A DNA stretch of 17,434 nucleotides, from the NCBI GenBank assembly GCA_016219235.1, contig JACRBO010000509.1:1-17434 (forward strand), read 5' to 3'. Shown here in pieces: positions 6,888-16,023 of this stretch. Positions within the stretch are counted from its first letter, which is position 1. Each line of letters starts with the position of its first letter. A model generated the notes under the pieces. The model saw nothing but the letters and a program-made list of their open reading frames with translations, was not told where the DNA came from and did no database searches. Source of the DNA: Chloroflexota bacterium. GTDB taxonomy: Bacteria > Chloroflexota > Anaerolineae > Fen-1058. Made by a program: the position numbers and the translations under genes.

Positions 6888-8081
6888 ATGACGCTCGATC
6901 GCCGGCTGGATGCCCTGCGCACGGCCTTCCCCGATCTGGACGATGAATTGATCACTCGCCTGGCGCTCAGCGCGCGCGAGTTGCGCGCTGCCGCCGGGAA
7001 CTGTATCGTGGCCGAAGGCGAAGCGGGCGAAGCGTTCTACATCATCCTCGAAGGCCGCATCCAGATTAGCAAGTTCCTCGAACTGGGCACCCAGCGCTTG
7101 CTCAATGAATTGCATCGCGGCCAATTCTTCGGCGAGATGGCGCTCATTGAAGATGCCCCGCGTATGGCCAGCGCCTACGCGCTGGAAGAAACCACGCTCC
7201 TGGTCATCGCCAAACAGGATTTTAGGGACTTGCTGGCGCACAGTATGCCGGCCAGCCTGGCCGTCATGCGCTCGGTAGTAACGCGCTTCCGCGATGCCGA
7301 CCGGCTGGCGATTGACGAACTGCGCGAGAAGAATCGTGAACTGGCGAAGGCCTATGCTGAACTCTCAGAGACGACGCGCCGCAAGAGTGAATTCCTGACG
7401 GTGGTCTCGCACGAGCTGCGCACACCGCTGACGTCGATTCGCGGCTACGCCCAGTTGATGCGCACCGGCGTCATCAAGGACGGCAACTTGCCGGGTGCGC
7501 TCGACGTCATCGTCAACAACACCGATGCGCTGGTGCGCTTGATCAACAACATTCTCTTCCTGCAAGAGTTGGAATTGATTCCGCCCGTGCTGCTGCCGTT
7601 GGATGTGCGCGAGATCGTCAGCGGCCTCGTCGAATCGATTCAGCCGCGCGCAGCCGAGACCGGCTTGAGTTTCGACGTCACCTTGCCGCCCGATTTGCCG
7701 TTCATCGCCGGCGATCGCGATGGGTTGACGCAGGCCATCGGCGCGCTCATCGACAACGCCGTGAAATTCAGTCCGAACGGCGGCTGTATCCGGGTCCGCG
7801 TCGAGACGCAAGACCGCGCGCTGACCCTATCGATCGCCGATCCGGGGGTGGGCATTCCGCCCGATGAGGTGTATCACATTTTCGATCGCTTTCATCACCT
7901 TGAGGCCGATGGCGATCATATGTTTGGCGGGGTGGGTCTGGGCCTGCCCATTGCGAAGCAAGTGGTAGAGCAGCACGGCGGCCGCATTTCGGTTGTCAGC
8001 CGCGTGGGACGGGGCAGCACCTTCACCGTAACGCTGCCGCTCTCAAAAACAGAGGGAGCGACTGAGAGACGGAGAGATTGA
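6888..8081 (+). CDS. Soluble sensor histidine kinase with N-terminal cyclic-nucleotide-binding domain
   Basis: A 397-residue protein. Residues 1-125 form a CRP/cNMP-type beta barrel ('EGEAGEAFYIILEGRIQIS', 'FFGEMALIEDAPRMASAYA', the phosphate-binding-cassette position). A coiled linker ('DELREKNRELAKAYAELSETTRRKSEF') leads to HisKA with His175 in SHELRTPL, then HATPase_c: N box DNAVKFSPN (Asn290), G1 DPGVGIP, F box IFDRF, G2 GGVGLGLPI. It should autophosphorylate and pass phosphate to a response regulator, in response to a ligand bound by the barrel. No membrane helix is present. The cassette reads EMALIEDAPRMASA, with Arg in place but Met-Ala after it, so the ligand may not be cAMP. The ATG at 6888 is preferred over the in-frame GTG at 6876 because GGAG (6878-6881) sits 6 bases before it. 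No response regulator lies nearby, so the partner is elsewhere. The last residues (TERRRD) are encoded by the inverted repeat. Confidence 0.92.
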   Translation: MTLDRRLDALRTAFPDLDDELITRLALSARELRAAAGNCIVAEGEAGEAFYIILEGRIQISKFLELGTQRLLNELHRGQFFGEMALIEDAPRMASAYALEETTLLVIAKQDFRDLLAHSMPASLAVMRSVVTRFRDADRLAIDELREKNRELAKAYAELSETTRRKSEFLTVVSHELRTPLTSIRGYAQLMRTGVIKDGNLPGALDVIVNNTDALVRLINNILFLQELELIPPVLLPLDVREIVSGLVESIQPRAAETGLSFDVTLPPDLPFIAGDRDGLTQAIGALIDNAVKFSPNGGCIRVRVETQDRALTLSIADPGVGIPPDEVYHIFDRFHHLEADGDHMFGGVGLGLPIAKQVVEQHGGRISVVSRVGRGSTFTVTLPLSKTEGATERRRD

Positions 8082-8130
8082 GCGACATTTCTTCGCCCAG
8101 TCTCTCCGTCCCTTCATCTCTCCGTCTCTC
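8064..8130. repeat. Inverted repeat between converging genes
   Basis: GAGAGACGGAGAGA (8064-8077) is the exact reverse complement of 8117-8130; a further partial copy, TCTCTCCGTC, lies at 8101-8110. The left arm encodes the end of the kinase and the right arm ends 9 bases before the pheT stop codon. It may help end transcription from both sides, but no T-run directly follows either arm. Confidence 0.65.
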
Positions 8131-8139
8131 TATCCAGAG

Positions 8140-10662
8140 TTAACCGCGAATGACCGCGCCCAACTCCTCGCGCAGCCGCTGGATGATGTCCTCGCGCACT
8201 TTCACCACTTCAGCATCCGTCAACGTCCGATCGGCCTGATACGTCAACCGATAGGCCAGGCTCTTCTTCCCCGCGCCGATGCGCTCGCCCTTGAACACGT
8301 CAAACAGGCGCGCGCTCTTGAGCAAACCGCCCACATTTTCGATCACAGCCTGTACCTTGTCGGCATTGATCTTGTCGTCCACGATCAGCGCCAGATCTTC
8401 AGTCACCGCCGGGAAGCGCGGCACATCGTTGATGCGGCCGGCGGCCGGTGCACACGTCGCTAACGCTTCGATGTCGAGTTCGGCAGCCAGCACCGGCTGA
8501 TCGGGCAGATCGAACGCCTCACGCACCAGCGGATGGATTTGCCCCAACAACCCGATCGATTTGTCGCCGACGATCAAGCGCGCCGTGCGACCCGGATAAT
8601 ACGAGGGATGCTGTGCGGCTTCGTACTTCGCGCCGTCGATGTGCAAGCCCGCCAGCAGCGTCTCGATCACGCCCTTGAGATCATAGAAGTCCACCGGCTT
8701 CTGATCGCCGCCCAGCCATGATTCAGCCTCGCGCGGGCCTGACAGAACGATCGTCAACCGACGCGGCTCATCCGGCAGCGGGCCTTCTTCTGAGCCTAGA
8801 TAAATCTTGTTCAACTCGAACAGCGCCAGGTGCGGATGATGATGGATATTGCCACGCGCCACATCCAGCAGGCTCGCCAGCAGCGTGTGCCGCAAGTGCG
8901 TGCGTTCCGAACTGATCGGGTTTGCCACGCCGACGTACGGTCGATCGTCGGGGCGTTCGCCGGGCAGCAGCTTCGCTTCCAGTTGCGGCGTCGTCATCGA
9001 ATACGTAATGGCTTCGAATAAACCTGCCTCAACCAGAATGTCACGCACGTGTTCTTCAAACTCCAACGGCGGATTGCCGCGCTGCGGCGGCATCTCATCG
9101 TCCATGCCCGTGCGCGGAATGCGATCGTAGCCGTAGATGCGGGCGATCTCTTCCAGCAGGTCGTGCGGGCCGGAAATGTCGGCGCGATGATCGGGCGCAG
9201 TGACGACGATTTCTGATTTCTGATTTCTGATTTCTGATTTGAATTCAAGGGTTGTTAAGATGCGATCAATTTCTGCGATGGGCACGTCGAAGCCTAAACC
9301 ACGTTTGACTTCGGTCATCGTCAGTGTAACGGTGGCGCTTTCAGGTTGGCGCGCGTAGTTGTCCACGACGCCCGTATCGATGGCGCCGCCGCCCAATTGC
9401 TGAATCAGGTTGGCCGAGCGGATATTGCCGCGAAGCGCCATCGCTGGATGAATGCCGCGCCCGAAGCGGGTGGCCGCCTCGCTGGGCAGTTTCATCTGTT
9501 GAGTGGTCTTGCGAATGTTGATGAAGTTGAAGTTGGCCGCCTCGATCAGCACGTTCTGCGTGTTGTCATCGACCTCGGTTTCGAGGCCGCCCATCACGCC
9601 TGCCACACCCACCGGCCCCACGCTGTCGCAGATCATCAGGTTCTCGATGTTCAGTTCGCGATCGGTGTTGTCGAGCGTGGTCATGTGCTCGCCCGCTTTC
9701 GCGCGGCGCACGATGATCGTGGGCTTCCTCCCCTCCGCGCCCTGCGCGGACGCCCGCTTCGCTAATTTATCGTAATCGAAGGTGTGAATGGGCTGGCCGG
9801 TGTCGAACATGACGTAGTTGCTCACATCGACGATGTTGCTGATGGGGCGCTGCCCCGCGAGGCGCAAGCGCCGCTGCATCCAGTATGGCGATGGGCCAAT
9901 CTTGACACCGCGCACGATCGTGGCCGTGAAACGCGCGCACAAATCGGGATCAAGAATCTGCACTTCGACGCCGTCGGCCACGTTCGGGCCGGTGCCGTTC
10001 AGATTGTATGTCGGCTGCTTCAACGTTTGTCCCGTCAACGCGGCCACTTCACGCGCCACGCCCAGAATCGACGCGGCCCGCGCGATGTTGGGCAAAATCG
10101 AGATGTCCAGCACGGCATCGCCCAGATAGTCCTGCACGGGTACACCGACCCTAAAGGGCGTTCCAGCGGGCGCATCGTCGTCGAGGAGGATGATGCCATC
10201 GTGCTCGTCGCTGAAGCCCAGTTCTTTCTCCGAACACACCATCGAATCGCTCTTGACGCCGCGCAATTTGGCGGGCTTCAGCGTCATCAACACTTGCCCC
10301 GGTTGATGGCCGTCGTACAACACCGCGCCCTCTTTGGCGAAGACGACCTTAGGCCCATTGGTTAATCGCCCCTGCCCTTTGAGGTGGAAGATGTTCGGTG
10401 CGCCCGTGACGACTTGATGCAGCGCCTCGCCGCCATAGTTGATGTCGGCCAGCACCAGCCGATCGGCGTTGGGATGGGCGCGCACTTCCACGATCTGCGC
10501 CGTCACAATCTTCGATCGATCCCAGATCAGTCCCGCGCCAGGCACGCCGTAGTATTCGATGTGCTCCACTTCCATCCCGGCCAGCGTCAGCCGTTGGGCC
10601 AGTTCCTCGATCGGGATGGTGATGTCCACGTAGTCTTTGAGCCAGCTAATGGGTACTTTCAT
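8140..10662 (-). CDS. pheT: Phenylalanyl-tRNA synthetase beta subunit
   Basis: An 840-residue protein, slightly longer than the usual 790-810. With PheS it forms the (alpha-beta)2 enzyme that attaches phenylalanine to tRNA-Phe in the cytoplasm; this subunit carries tRNA binding and editing. Domains in order: start 'MKVPISWLKDYVDI'; EMAP/tRNA-binding domain (about 40-160, 'VRAHPNADRLVLADI'); B3/B4 editing domain (about 215-400); B5 (about 410-490, ends 'DLLEEIARIYGYDRIP'); catalytic-like core (500-690); C-terminal FDX-ACB anticodon-binding domain (about 745-838). ATG 10662 follows CGGAG by 7 bases and lies 20 bases after the preceding gene. Two local insertions stand out: residues 475-485 are encoded by a heptamer repeat, and a loop near residues 300-312 ('KRASAQGAEGRKP') is longer than usual. 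It is the last gene of a T-box-led unit and is separated from pheS by two membrane-protein genes. Confidence 0.97.
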   Translation of the reverse strand: MKVPISWLKDYVDITIPIEELAQRLTLAGMEVEHIEYYGVPGAGLIWDRSKIVTAQIVEVRAHPNADRLVLADINYGGEALHQVVTGAPNIFHLKGQGRLTNGPKVVFAKEGAVLYDGHQPGQVLMTLKPAKLRGVKSDSMVCSEKELGFSDEHDGIILLDDDAPAGTPFRVGVPVQDYLGDAVLDISILPNIARAASILGVAREVAALTGQTLKQPTYNLNGTGPNVADGVEVQILDPDLCARFTATIVRGVKIGPSPYWMQRRLRLAGQRPISNIVDVSNYVMFDTGQPIHTFDYDKLAKRASAQGAEGRKPTIIVRRAKAGEHMTTLDNTDRELNIENLMICDSVGPVGVAGVMGGLETEVDDNTQNVLIEAANFNFINIRKTTQQMKLPSEAATRFGRGIHPAMALRGNIRSANLIQQLGGGAIDTGVVDNYARQPESATVTLTMTEVKRGLGFDVPIAEIDRILTTLEFKSEIRNQKSEIVVTAPDHRADISGPHDLLEEIARIYGYDRIPRTGMDDEMPPQRGNPPLEFEEHVRDILVEAGLFEAITYSMTTPQLEAKLLPGERPDDRPYVGVANPISSERTHLRHTLLASLLDVARGNIHHHPHLALFELNKIYLGSEEGPLPDEPRRLTIVLSGPREAESWLGGDQKPVDFYDLKGVIETLLAGLHIDGAKYEAAQHPSYYPGRTARLIVGDKSIGLLGQIHPLVREAFDLPDQPVLAAELDIEALATCAPAAGRINDVPRFPAVTEDLALIVDDKINADKVQAVIENVGGLLKSARLFDVFKGERIGAGKKSLAYRLTYQADRTLTDAEVVKVREDIIQRLREELGAVIRG
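9208..9246. repeat. Heptamer run translated inside pheT
   Basis: Four exact copies of TTCTGAT fill 9211-9238 on the plus strand, with partial copies at both sides. On the pheT strand the unit is ATCAGAA, read as KSEIRNQKSEI (residues 475-485) in the loop before 'VVTAPDHR' of the B5 domain. Because 7 is not a multiple of 3, the peptide repeats every 21 bases. Confidence 0.85.
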
Positions 10663-10682
10663 GGTAGAACTCCGTTCGGAAT

Positions 10683-12677
10683 CTATTTCAGTTCAAGCGT
10701 CGACAAAGCGAGTTTGTCGTCAAGTGGTGTCCCGTCAGGTCCCACGGATGTCGCGCGTTCACCGGTGCCTTCATCGTACAGCCCGGCGATCACCGTGTAG
10801 ACGCCAGGCGCTGCGCCGGTGACGCGCAGCCGGTGAAAATCGACCACGGTGTCGCCCGGCCGCCAACTGGTTGTGGGCTGGAACCACAGGCCGGGGACGC
10901 TGTCCTCTTGCGCCACGAGTTGGCCGTTAGCATCGAGCAGGTGCACAAACACCTTGTACGAAGTGGTTTGCGGTCGCTCAACCGTCCAGTGCAAGAACAC
11001 GCCCACATCGCGGCTGACCGTGTCGGTTACCGGCTGGCTGATAATTAACTCATATTTTGCCAGGGCCACGCCGTTGCTCAGGCGCGCCGGGGTCGCCCTC
11101 GCGCTACCCGACGCCGGTTCGATACGATAGATTACAAACTCATGATCCGGCTCGATATAGATCGGTGTCAATCCGATCGGTTTGGTCTCCGGCGACAACA
11201 AATCGGTCAGCGTCGGATACAACTGTGGGCCGGTCTCGCGATCGTAAATCAAGAACTGAAAACCCTGCGCGCGAGCGGCTTCCAGCAGCTGCGGCCAAGT
11301 CTCGTGCGGCAGCGCCCGCAGATCATTGGCTTGCGCAAAACGCTGGCGGCTGGCCGCGGCCAGATCGTGCAGGCGCAAGTCGGTGCTTAATGCTTCGGAA
11401 GCCGTGATCAAGCCGGCCGCATGCAGCACATCGGTCGCCTCGATGAAACTGCTCGGTGTCACGGGTTGATCGGATGCAAAGCCCAACGGGATGGGCGCCG
11501 CCAGCAGCAAGCCGGCCAGGGCGACCAACGCAAACACCGGCACACGCCGCCACCGATCGGGCAGCAACGCCCGAAAGAAGTAAACGGCCCCCGTCACCAA
11601 AATCGGCACGATAATCAGCAGAAACCGCGGATCCAGCCGCATGAGCGATAACGCCGCCAGGTGCGCCAGTACAAACAGCGCCAACAGACTCCGCACCCGA
11701 CCGCGCACGTTTTTGCCCAGCAGCAATAAATATAACAGCCCGGCCTGTCCAAACAGTTTCAACGGCGACTCGGCTATCGCAAGATTGGACGTGAACCAAA
11801 AGCCTTGAAAATTGGACCACCAGTGCCGGATGAATTTGCCGGGGTTTAGGGCCAAGACCTGCGTCAAGCTCATCTCGGGTATGGCGTTCCATTCGGTTAT
11901 GAAATCCGATTTGCCATAGACGTGAAAGTACACGTTCTTGCCCTGATCGTTGATCAGCGGCGAACCGGTAACGATCCAGGCCGGGAGCCACTGCAGCGCA
12001 GTCGCCGCCACAAACACCAGCGCGTACAGCGCCAGATTTCGCCATGCGTCGCGCCGTCGAGCAGCCACGGCCAGCCCCAACAACAACAAGCCGCTGACCC
12101 CGGCGGTGACTAAGCCGGTATACCGAATGAGATAGCCGCCGCCGGCCAGCCCGGCCGCCAACACAATCCAGCGTTTGCGCGGCGCCCGCTCGATCGGATC
12201 GCGAGCCAGGCCGTAGGCCAGCACCCCGATCGAGATGATCTGGAAACCGGCGGCCAGCATATCGTTACCCTCAACACTGCTGAAAAACAGGACGTAACCC
12301 GTGGCCGCGACAAAGACCTGCACCAAGCAGGCCAGCAATCGGCTACCCGTCACGGCGTCCGCGATCAGATAAGCGCCAATCAGTCCGAGCACGCCGCCCA
12401 ACACCGATAAGGCTTGTCCCCAGCGCGCCACATCGAAGCCCGACAACAGGCCGAGGCGCAGCAACCACGGATAGCCAACCGGATGGATCGAGGCCACCCA
12501 GCCATCCCAACTGGCAAAGCTGAGTTGCAAAGCGCGATCGGCTAACGGGAAAAAATCCAGGTTGCCAATGTCGATTACATTCACCAGATGCCGCGTCACC
12601 ACGAGCACAAACCCGGCGATGACCGCCCCTGGCGCCAACCACCAACCGAGATGTTTTGTGCGGGCTATTATCGTCAT
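10683..12677 (-). CDS. Polytopic membrane protein, GT-C glycosyltransferase-like, with C-terminal beta domain
   Basis: A 664-residue protein with about ten membrane helices in residues 12-420 and a soluble C-terminal part. 'SIHPVGYPWLLRLGLL' (about 63-78) matches the HPPxYP loop of GT39/ArnT-like GT-C enzymes, but the usual Asp-Glu pair of the first outer loop is not seen; Asp41 and Asp47 ('DFFPLADRA') are the nearest acids. The last 130 residues ('YKVFVHLLDANGQLV', 'WRPGDTVVDFHRL', 'GVYTVIAGLYDEGTGER') form a beta-sandwich I recognise as common at the end of Chloroflexota GT-C proteins. Such enzymes move sugars from lipid-phosphate donors outside the membrane; donor and acceptor are unknown. 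ATG 12677 overlaps the TGA of the preceding gene (ATGA), so translation is probably coupled; this start is preferred over an open extension to 12728. Third gene of the pheS unit. Confidence 0.82.
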   Translation of the reverse strand: MTIIARTKHLGWWLAPGAVIAGFVLVVTRHLVNVIDIGNLDFFPLADRALQLSFASWDGWVASIHPVGYPWLLRLGLLSGFDVARWGQALSVLGGVLGLIGAYLIADAVTGSRLLACLVQVFVAATGYVLFFSSVEGNDMLAAGFQIISIGVLAYGLARDPIERAPRKRWIVLAAGLAGGGYLIRYTGLVTAGVSGLLLLGLAVAARRRDAWRNLALYALVFVAATALQWLPAWIVTGSPLINDQGKNVYFHVYGKSDFITEWNAIPEMSLTQVLALNPGKFIRHWWSNFQGFWFTSNLAIAESPLKLFGQAGLLYLLLLGKNVRGRVRSLLALFVLAHLAALSLMRLDPRFLLIIVPILVTGAVYFFRALLPDRWRRVPVFALVALAGLLLAAPIPLGFASDQPVTPSSFIEATDVLHAAGLITASEALSTDLRLHDLAAASRQRFAQANDLRALPHETWPQLLEAARAQGFQFLIYDRETGPQLYPTLTDLLSPETKPIGLTPIYIEPDHEFVIYRIEPASGSARATPARLSNGVALAKYELIISQPVTDTVSRDVGVFLHWTVERPQTTSYKVFVHLLDANGQLVAQEDSVPGLWFQPTTSWRPGDTVVDFHRLRVTGAAPGVYTVIAGLYDEGTGERATSVGPDGTPLDDKLALSTLELK

Positions 12678-14965
12678 GGCGTGCCTGCCAGTTCGTACAT
12701 GATGCGCGGCACGTCCCAGCCGGCCCAATCCCCGGTGGTGTCGCCGTTCGGGCCAGGATCAGTCTCCAGCGTCAACGTAATCGACTGTCCCGCATACTTC
12801 GCCAACGAAACATCAACAGCGTGCCAGGTCTGGTCCGGCTGTTCATTAGAAACATAGCGGTCGTACACTCTAGCCGGCTGATCCGATTCAACTTGTATCG
12901 TTACGCTGAAGCGTGCGCCGTCGCCGCCCCAGTGCCAACTGTCAGGCGCCATGGCAACACGTGAAACCAGATGCACCGGTTCAGGCGGCAGCTGCAATCG
13001 GAACATTAGCCGGGCGGGAGTCTGCATAATCAACGCCTCGCCCCAATCGCCGTTGTGCGGCATGACCCACCGTTGAACTTCGATCGGTTTGGCGGGTGAT
13101 GGATCGGCATTGGCGATCGTGCCTGCTTCAAACATCGCGCGCAGGTCATAAATACTCAACGCTTGCAACGCAACGGGATCCTTCGCATCCATTGTACTCA
13201 GGCGTTGGGCAATCGCGCCCACCTGGACGGGTTGTTGCGTTTCAGCATAGTAGGCCAGTAACTGCCGATCGAGCGCCTGGCGAATACCGATTGAATTGGG
13301 ACAGGGCGTACTAAAGTTCAGCCTAGCCGCATGCGCCGCGTCGTATTGATTTAGTTCCATATACACCTGCGCCAGATCGAGCCACAAATAGCATGGCGTA
13401 CGCGCTTGCTCGATCAGTCGCGGATAAGCGGCCACCAAAGACTCTAACGGCGCGGCAGTCTGCCGCGGACGCACCAGATACGTGCCGCCTTGAAACGGCA
13501 CAATTTCAAATTCAGCAGCTGGCAAAGCGAGCGGTACATCTCGCTTCAGCACAACCACCCACAGTTCGCCGTTCGACTGCTCCGCGCCGGCGAGATCGGC
13601 CACCTGAGGATCGGTCAAATGCTCGCCCTGCAGCAAATGATATTCCGTCAGATGCTGGGGCAGATAATGCCGCAGCCCTTCATAGCCCTGATTGAAGCCA
13701 TCCGGCAAATCCAGCGTCAGCGGCACAATGACGGGCGTCGCCTGACTGACCCGCTGCACGTAAGTGGCGATCGAACGCCAGTCCTCTTCGGTGTGCGCGT
13801 GCTCGATCGGCACGGCGACGGCCCCGACGGCCAGCACCAGGCCCGTCGCCGCCATTGGCAGCGCACGGCGCAATCGCGGTCGATGGCTCATCAACCGTTG
13901 CGCGTCCGTCACAATCGCCTCCAGGCCAAGAGCCGCGGCCAGCAAATAAGCCGGTAACACAAACAACACATTCTTTGCCAGCGGCGCGCGTGACACGCCC
14001 GACACGGCTATGACGACAAACGGCAACAGGCAGCTGATCAGTAACCAGATCACTTGCTCGTGCTGCCGTTGACGGCCAGCGTACAACACGCCCAACAGCG
14101 CCAGCAGACCCATCACGGCCGCCAATGTGCCATCCAAAAATCCGAATGCGCGATAGGCCGTACCCAACCGATCGAAGATGGTGACATCGGACCAGTCTCC
14201 AGCCCAGGCACCGGCTCCCAAGTTGGCCGACACGCCTGCCCACGCCGCGCTCAGATAAGGGCCATAGATCACGGCGGCCACCAACAGGCCCACGGCCCCA
14301 CCCGCCGCCGACGCGATCAACCGGCGAGTTGACCAGGTTTTGCGCAGCCATTCGATCAGACCATACAGACTCGCAAAGGCCAGCTGACAGCCTAACACTA
14401 CAAACGCCGTAAACTGCGTGTACGCATTCAGTGCGGTCGCCAGGCCAAACAACAACCAGAAGCTGCGTTTCTGTCGCACCAGCGCCAACAGCAAGCTGGT
14501 CGTACTAAACATCGAACACATGACTTGCAGCGCGTAGCCGCGCGCTTCCTGGCTATAGCGCAGATGAAACGGCGAGATAGCCAATAGCAGCGCCGCCCAC
14601 ACACCTACCCGTCGCCCCGCCAGGATGCAAGCCGCCACATAGATCAGCGGAATCGTCAACGTGCCCGCCAGCGCCGAGGGGAATCGCAGTGCATATTCGC
14701 TGACACCGACCGCTTGCACCGCGCCGTACGCCACCAGAAAGTAGCCCGGTGGATTATTCAGATCCTGCCCGCCGACGATCGTCGCCACATCGTCGCGCGT
14801 GGCGTTGAGTGTCCACAATTCGTCGAACCAGAAACTGTCGCGACCCAGGTCGATCACGCGCGCGCCAAACGCCAGCAGCGTAATCAGCGTCAACCACACC
14901 AGGTAGCGGCGATCGGTCGCCGGGGACAACTGTACCTTGTTCTGTGCAACCCGTACGTTGACCAT
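12674..14965 (-). CDS. GT-C family glycosyltransferase (GT39/ArnT-like membrane protein)
   Basis: A 763-residue protein. The first 430 residues hold about ten to eleven membrane helices with GT-C signatures: acidic pair Asp48-Glu49 in 'FWFDELWT' (first outer loop), 'NNPPGYFLVAYG', 'RFPSALAGTLTIPLIY', and 'SPFHLRYSQEARGYALQ'. The 330-residue C-terminal part is outside the membrane: a TPR-like segment ('YLWLDLAQVYMELNQYDAAHAARLNF') followed by a beta-rich domain ('MAPDSWHWGGDGARFSVTIQVES') resembling a carbohydrate-binding-like fold. The family transfers sugars from polyprenyl-phosphate donors to proteins or lipids. ATG 14965 lies 18 bases after the pheS stop, with GAGAGG just before it. It and the following gene look like a functional pair inserted between pheS and pheT. 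Family call is good; sugar and acceptor cannot be told. Confidence 0.87.
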   Translation of the reverse strand: MVNVRVAQNKVQLSPATDRRYLVWLTLITLLAFGARVIDLGRDSFWFDELWTLNATRDDVATIVGGQDLNNPPGYFLVAYGAVQAVGVSEYALRFPSALAGTLTIPLIYVAACILAGRRVGVWAALLLAISPFHLRYSQEARGYALQVMCSMFSTTSLLLALVRQKRSFWLLFGLATALNAYTQFTAFVVLGCQLAFASLYGLIEWLRKTWSTRRLIASAAGGAVGLLVAAVIYGPYLSAAWAGVSANLGAGAWAGDWSDVTIFDRLGTAYRAFGFLDGTLAAVMGLLALLGVLYAGRQRQHEQVIWLLISCLLPFVVIAVSGVSRAPLAKNVLFVLPAYLLAAALGLEAIVTDAQRLMSHRPRLRRALPMAATGLVLAVGAVAVPIEHAHTEEDWRSIATYVQRVSQATPVIVPLTLDLPDGFNQGYEGLRHYLPQHLTEYHLLQGEHLTDPQVADLAGAEQSNGELWVVVLKRDVPLALPAAEFEIVPFQGGTYLVRPRQTAAPLESLVAAYPRLIEQARTPCYLWLDLAQVYMELNQYDAAHAARLNFSTPCPNSIGIRQALDRQLLAYYAETQQPVQVGAIAQRLSTMDAKDPVALQALSIYDLRAMFEAGTIANADPSPAKPIEVQRWVMPHNGDWGEALIMQTPARLMFRLQLPPEPVHLVSRVAMAPDSWHWGGDGARFSVTIQVESDQPARVYDRYVSNEQPDQTWHAVDVSLAKYAGQSITLTLETDPGPNGDTTGDWAGWDVPRIMYELAGTP

Positions 14966-14983
14966 CGTGCCTCTCGTTACCGG

Positions 14984-16009
14984 TTAGAACTGTTCCAAAA
15001 ACCGGAGATCGTTCCCCCAGAAATAGCGGATGTCGCTGATGCCATGCTTCAGCATCGTGATGCGCTGCGGCCCCATGCCGAAGGCGAAGCCGCTGTAGAT
15101 CGCCGGATCGTAGCCGCCATTGCGCAACACCGTGGGATGCACCATGCCCGCGCCCGCGATCTCCAGCCAGCCCGTGTATTTGCATACGCCACAGCCTTTG
15201 CCGCCGCAATTGGCGCACGACACATCCACTTCGATGCTGGGTTCCGTGAACGGGAAGTAGGACGATCGGAAGCGCGTGGCTCGATCGGGTCCGAACATCC
15301 GCCGGTTGAATTCCGTCAACGTGCCCAGCAGATCCGTCAAGCGCACGTTCTTGCCCACGGCCAACCCTTCCACCTGATGGAACTGAATTTCCTTCGACGC
15401 GCTCAGCTGCTCGTAGCGATAGACCATGCCCGGCAAGATCACGCGGATGGGCTGCGGGCAATATTCATGCATGGCGTGAATCTGCCCCGGCGAAGTGTGC
15501 GTGCGCAAGATGACGTTGGGTGTGGTCGTGTAGAACGTGTCCCACATATCGCGCGCCGGATGGTGTTTGGGAATGTTGAGCAGTTCAAAGTTATACTCGT
15601 CCGTCTCCACGTCGCGCGCCTGATAGACCTGGAAGCCCATCGCGGCCCAGATGGCGTACATCTCGCGCAGCGTCTGCGTGGCGGGATGCAGCCGCCCACG
15701 CACGATGGGGCGGCCCGGCAGCGTCACGTCGAGTGCGCCCGCCGTGAGGCTGTGTTCCAGTTCCGCTTTGCGCAGCGCCTCCACCCGATTGGCATACGCA
15801 GCCTCCATGACCTGCTTCACTTCATTGCCGCGCTTGCCGATGGCCGGCCGTTCCTCGCGTGAGAGATTGCCCAGTTCACCCAGGATCGTCATCAGCGGCG
15901 ACTTCTTGCCCAGCTGCGTCACACGCCAATTCTCCAGCGCGTCCTTATCGTTGACAGCGTGCAGTGCCGCCAAAGATTCGGCTTCAATCTGTGTCAATTT
16001 CTCCAGCAT
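14984..16009 (-). CDS. pheS: Phenylalanyl-tRNA synthetase alpha subunit
   Basis: A 341-residue protein of usual length. The N-terminal coiled coil (1-90) binds tRNA and the class II catalytic domain follows: motif 1 region 'HPARDMWDTFY' (149-159), substrate loop 'RTHTSPGQ' (169-176), motif 2 ending 'FHQVEGL' (210-216), motif 3 'GFAFGMGPQRITMLKHG' (307-323) with the ATP-binding Arg316. A Cys cluster C265, C268, C273, C276 suggests a zinc site, as in many bacterial PheS. Motif 2 has 'RYEQLSASKEIQ' where the commonest form has a DATH stretch; this looks like a lineage variant. ATG 16009 is preceded by GGGAGG with 5 bases between. Expression should be set by the T-box leader upstream: uncharged tRNA-Phe allows read-through. 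First gene of pheS-GT-GT-pheT. Confidence 0.98.
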   Translation of the reverse strand: MLEKLTQIEAESLAALHAVNDKDALENWRVTQLGKKSPLMTILGELGNLSREERPAIGKRGNEVKQVMEAAYANRVEALRKAELEHSLTAGALDVTLPGRPIVRGRLHPATQTLREMYAIWAAMGFQVYQARDVETDEYNFELLNIPKHHPARDMWDTFYTTTPNVILRTHTSPGQIHAMHEYCPQPIRVILPGMVYRYEQLSASKEIQFHQVEGLAVGKNVRLTDLLGTLTEFNRRMFGPDRATRFRSSYFPFTEPSIEVDVSCANCGGKGCGVCKYTGWLEIAGAGMVHPTVLRNGGYDPAIYSGFAFGMGPQRITMLKHGISDIRYFWGNDLRFLEQF

Positions 16010-16023
16010 CTTTGCCTCCCGTA

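Noticed and set aside
14714..15862. Plus-strand open frame of 382 codons
   Set aside because: It is antisense to pheS and the first GT-C gene, both certain; its product is His/Arg/Ala-rich with no recognisable fold.
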